A stretch of 64,000 nucleotides of DNA, taken from assembly GCF_900143695.1 (NCBI RefSeq), contig NZ_FRFE01000014.1, positions 82,953 to 146,952 on the forward strand. Direction: 5' to 3'. The notes under the pieces were generated by a model. The model saw nothing but the letters and a program-made list of their open reading frames with translations. It had not been told where the DNA came from and searched no databases. A program made the translations under genes and the position numbers. This DNA comes from Desulfopila aestuarii DSM 18488. Its GTDB lineage: Bacteria > Desulfobacterota > Desulfobulbia > Desulfobulbales > Desulfocapsaceae. This document shows, in pieces, positions 63,097 through 64,000 of this stretch. Positions within the stretch are counted from its first letter, which is position 1. Every line of letters begins with the position of its first letter.

Positions 63097-63777
63097 ATGC
63101 ATATTTTAATGGTACTTACCTCACATGATACGTTGGGAACTACAGGCCTAAAAACCGGCTTCTGGCTCGAGGAGTTTGCAGCGCCATACTACATCTTTCA
63201 GGACAAACAGTTCCAAATCAGCCTTGCTTCTCCAAAAGGCGGGCAGCCACCCCTGGACCCCAAAAGTGATGAACCGGACTTTCAGACCGCGGCGACAGCC
63301 CGCTTCCGTCAAGATGCAAAGGTTCAGAAGCAACTCGCCAATACCCTTCGGTTGGATGAAGTCAACCCGGCCGACTATGACGCTCTTTTTTACCCCGGTG
63401 GTCATGGCCCGCTCTGGGATCTTGCAGAGGACAAAACCTCTATTAATCTTATCGAGAATTTTATCAAGCATGGAAAACCTGCCGGTTTTGTCTGCCACGC
63501 CCCGGCAGTTCTGCGCCATGTGAAGACACCGACAGGTGAACCATTCGTGAAGGGAAAACGGGTGACAGGTTTTAGCAACAGCGAGGAAGAGGCCGTACAG
63601 TTAACCAAAATAGTTCCTTTTCTGGTGGAAGACATGCTGAAAGAAAACGGCGGTCGATATGCCAAAGGGCCAGACTGGTCAAGCTATGTGGAGGTGGATA
63701 CCTGTCTGGTGACGGGTCAGAACCCAGCATCGTCAGAGGCTGCAGCCCTACGTATGCTTGCCATCCTGAAAAATTGA
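63097..63777 (+). CDS. DJ-1/PfpI-family protein, Hsp31-like (probable glyoxalase III/deglycase)
   Basis: A 226-residue protein of the class-I glutamine-amidotransferase fold. The nucleophile Cys133 is followed by His134 (AGFVCHAPAVL), and Glu25 (TGFWLEEFAAPYY) completes the DJ-1 catalytic set; YDALFYPGGHGPLWDL carries the glycine-rich loop. This subgroup (HchA/Hsp31-like) converts methylglyoxal or glyoxal to hydroxyacids without glutathione. AGGAAAC precedes ATG 63097. Together with the reductase and the NemR-like regulator it forms an electrophile-response operon. Confidence 0.92.
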   Translation: MHILMVLTSHDTLGTTGLKTGFWLEEFAAPYYIFQDKQFQISLASPKGGQPPLDPKSDEPDFQTAATARFRQDAKVQKQLANTLRLDEVNPADYDALFYPGGHGPLWDLAEDKTSINLIENFIKHGKPAGFVCHAPAVLRHVKTPTGEPFVKGKRVTGFSNSEEEAVQLTKIVPFLVEDMLKENGGRYAKGPDWSSYVEVDTCLVTGQNPASSEAAALRMLAILKN

Positions 63778-63808
63778 CAGCACTCGTTCTTGTTTCTTTT
63801 TCACAACA

Positions 63809-63860
63809 AACCCAACTCGGATGTCCTCCTAAAGCGTCATCCTGGCCATACAGTTGGGTT
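63809..63860. repeat. Inverted repeat downstream of the DJ-1 gene
   Basis: AACCCAACT (63809-63817) and AGTTGGGTT (63852-63860) form a perfect 9-bp stem; inside it GGATG (63819-63823) and CATCC (63838-63842) add five pairs. It starts 32 bases after the DJ-1 stop. No T-run follows, so it may be a structured 3' end or the remains of a mobile element. The 140 bases to the right edge show no gene. Confidence 0.45.
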
Positions 63861-64000
63861 CTGCAGATAAGCACAGACTTTGCAGAGTGTTTGAAGTACG
63901 AGACCTAGCAGGACGTTGAAAAATTGTGCAGGTTTATAACGATCATTTTTATGCCTGCTTCAAAATTGATCTTTAACACTGTTTATAGGGGCTCTTCCTC

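Overview
The window reads as one piece of chromosome from an anaerobic, respiring bacterium, most likely a Desulfobacterota (a sulfate-reducer-type deltaproteobacterium). This is inferred from the mix of genes: a group-4-hydrogenase-like membrane module, an N-type ATP synthase, a fused isobutyryl-CoA mutase, Bcd/EtfBA, ferredoxin-linked 2-oxoacid oxidoreductase, AcnB with an NADP-type isocitrate dehydrogenase, a CoA-transferase/GNAT fusion and many PAS-rich kinases. No dsr, rRNA, tRNA or CRISPR is visible, so the respiration type and exact lineage are not shown here.

Layout. (1) 1-3312, minus: three membrane subunits (HyfB, HyfC and partial HyfE-like) of a proton-pumping complex running off the left edge. 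(2) 3569-7059, minus: a small orphan and a sigma-54-dependent two-component pair with a terminator. (3) 7230-13437, minus: a compact N-type ATPase operon (beta, epsilon, Q, a, c, b/delta fusion, alpha, gamma) with no atpR. (4) 13682-18237, minus: racemase-like CaiB/BaiF protein, cobalamin adenosyltransferase, CoA-transferase/GNAT fusion, transglutaminase-like protein. (5) 18516-20182, plus: an alanine-zipper lipoprotein and an L,D-transpeptidase. (6) 20264-36148: a two-armed acyl-CoA oxidation locus. The minus arm holds thiolase, 3-hydroxyacyl-CoA dehydrogenase, an M24 peptidase, a cysteine-rich unknown, crotonase and an acyl-CoA dehydrogenase. The plus arm holds acyl-CoA ligase, acyl-CoA dehydrogenase, EtfB, EtfA, TetR and IcmF. 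The arms diverge from a 619-bp region with mirrored promoter and operator elements. (7) 36228-43332, minus: a hybrid kinase, an MBL-fold hydrolase, isocitrate dehydrogenase and aconitase B. (8) 43386-53301: TctCBA tricarboxylate transporter plus AbrB-type membrane protein, KorDABC, and a divergent CitA/CitB-type two-component system. The tct and kor promoters share a conserved element. (9) 53338-58592: GAF/PAS protein, five-PAS hybrid kinase and a small molybdopterin-fold protein. (10) 58613-61056: long-chain acyl-CoA ligase with a MarR regulator. (11) 61256-63777: a NemR-like electrophile-detoxification cluster.

Together the genes describe uptake and activation of short (branched) fatty acids, mutation of isobutyryl-CoA to butyryl-CoA, beta-oxidation to acetyl-CoA, and oxidative TCA steps (aconitase, isocitrate dehydrogenase, 2-oxoglutarate:ferredoxin oxidoreductase), with a citrate-type carrier under a citrate-type sensor. 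The most notable non-coding signals are the duplicated ~86-bp tct/kor promoter element, the 14-bp palindrome of the fatty-acid locus, and the paired 15-bp operators of the NemR-like cluster.
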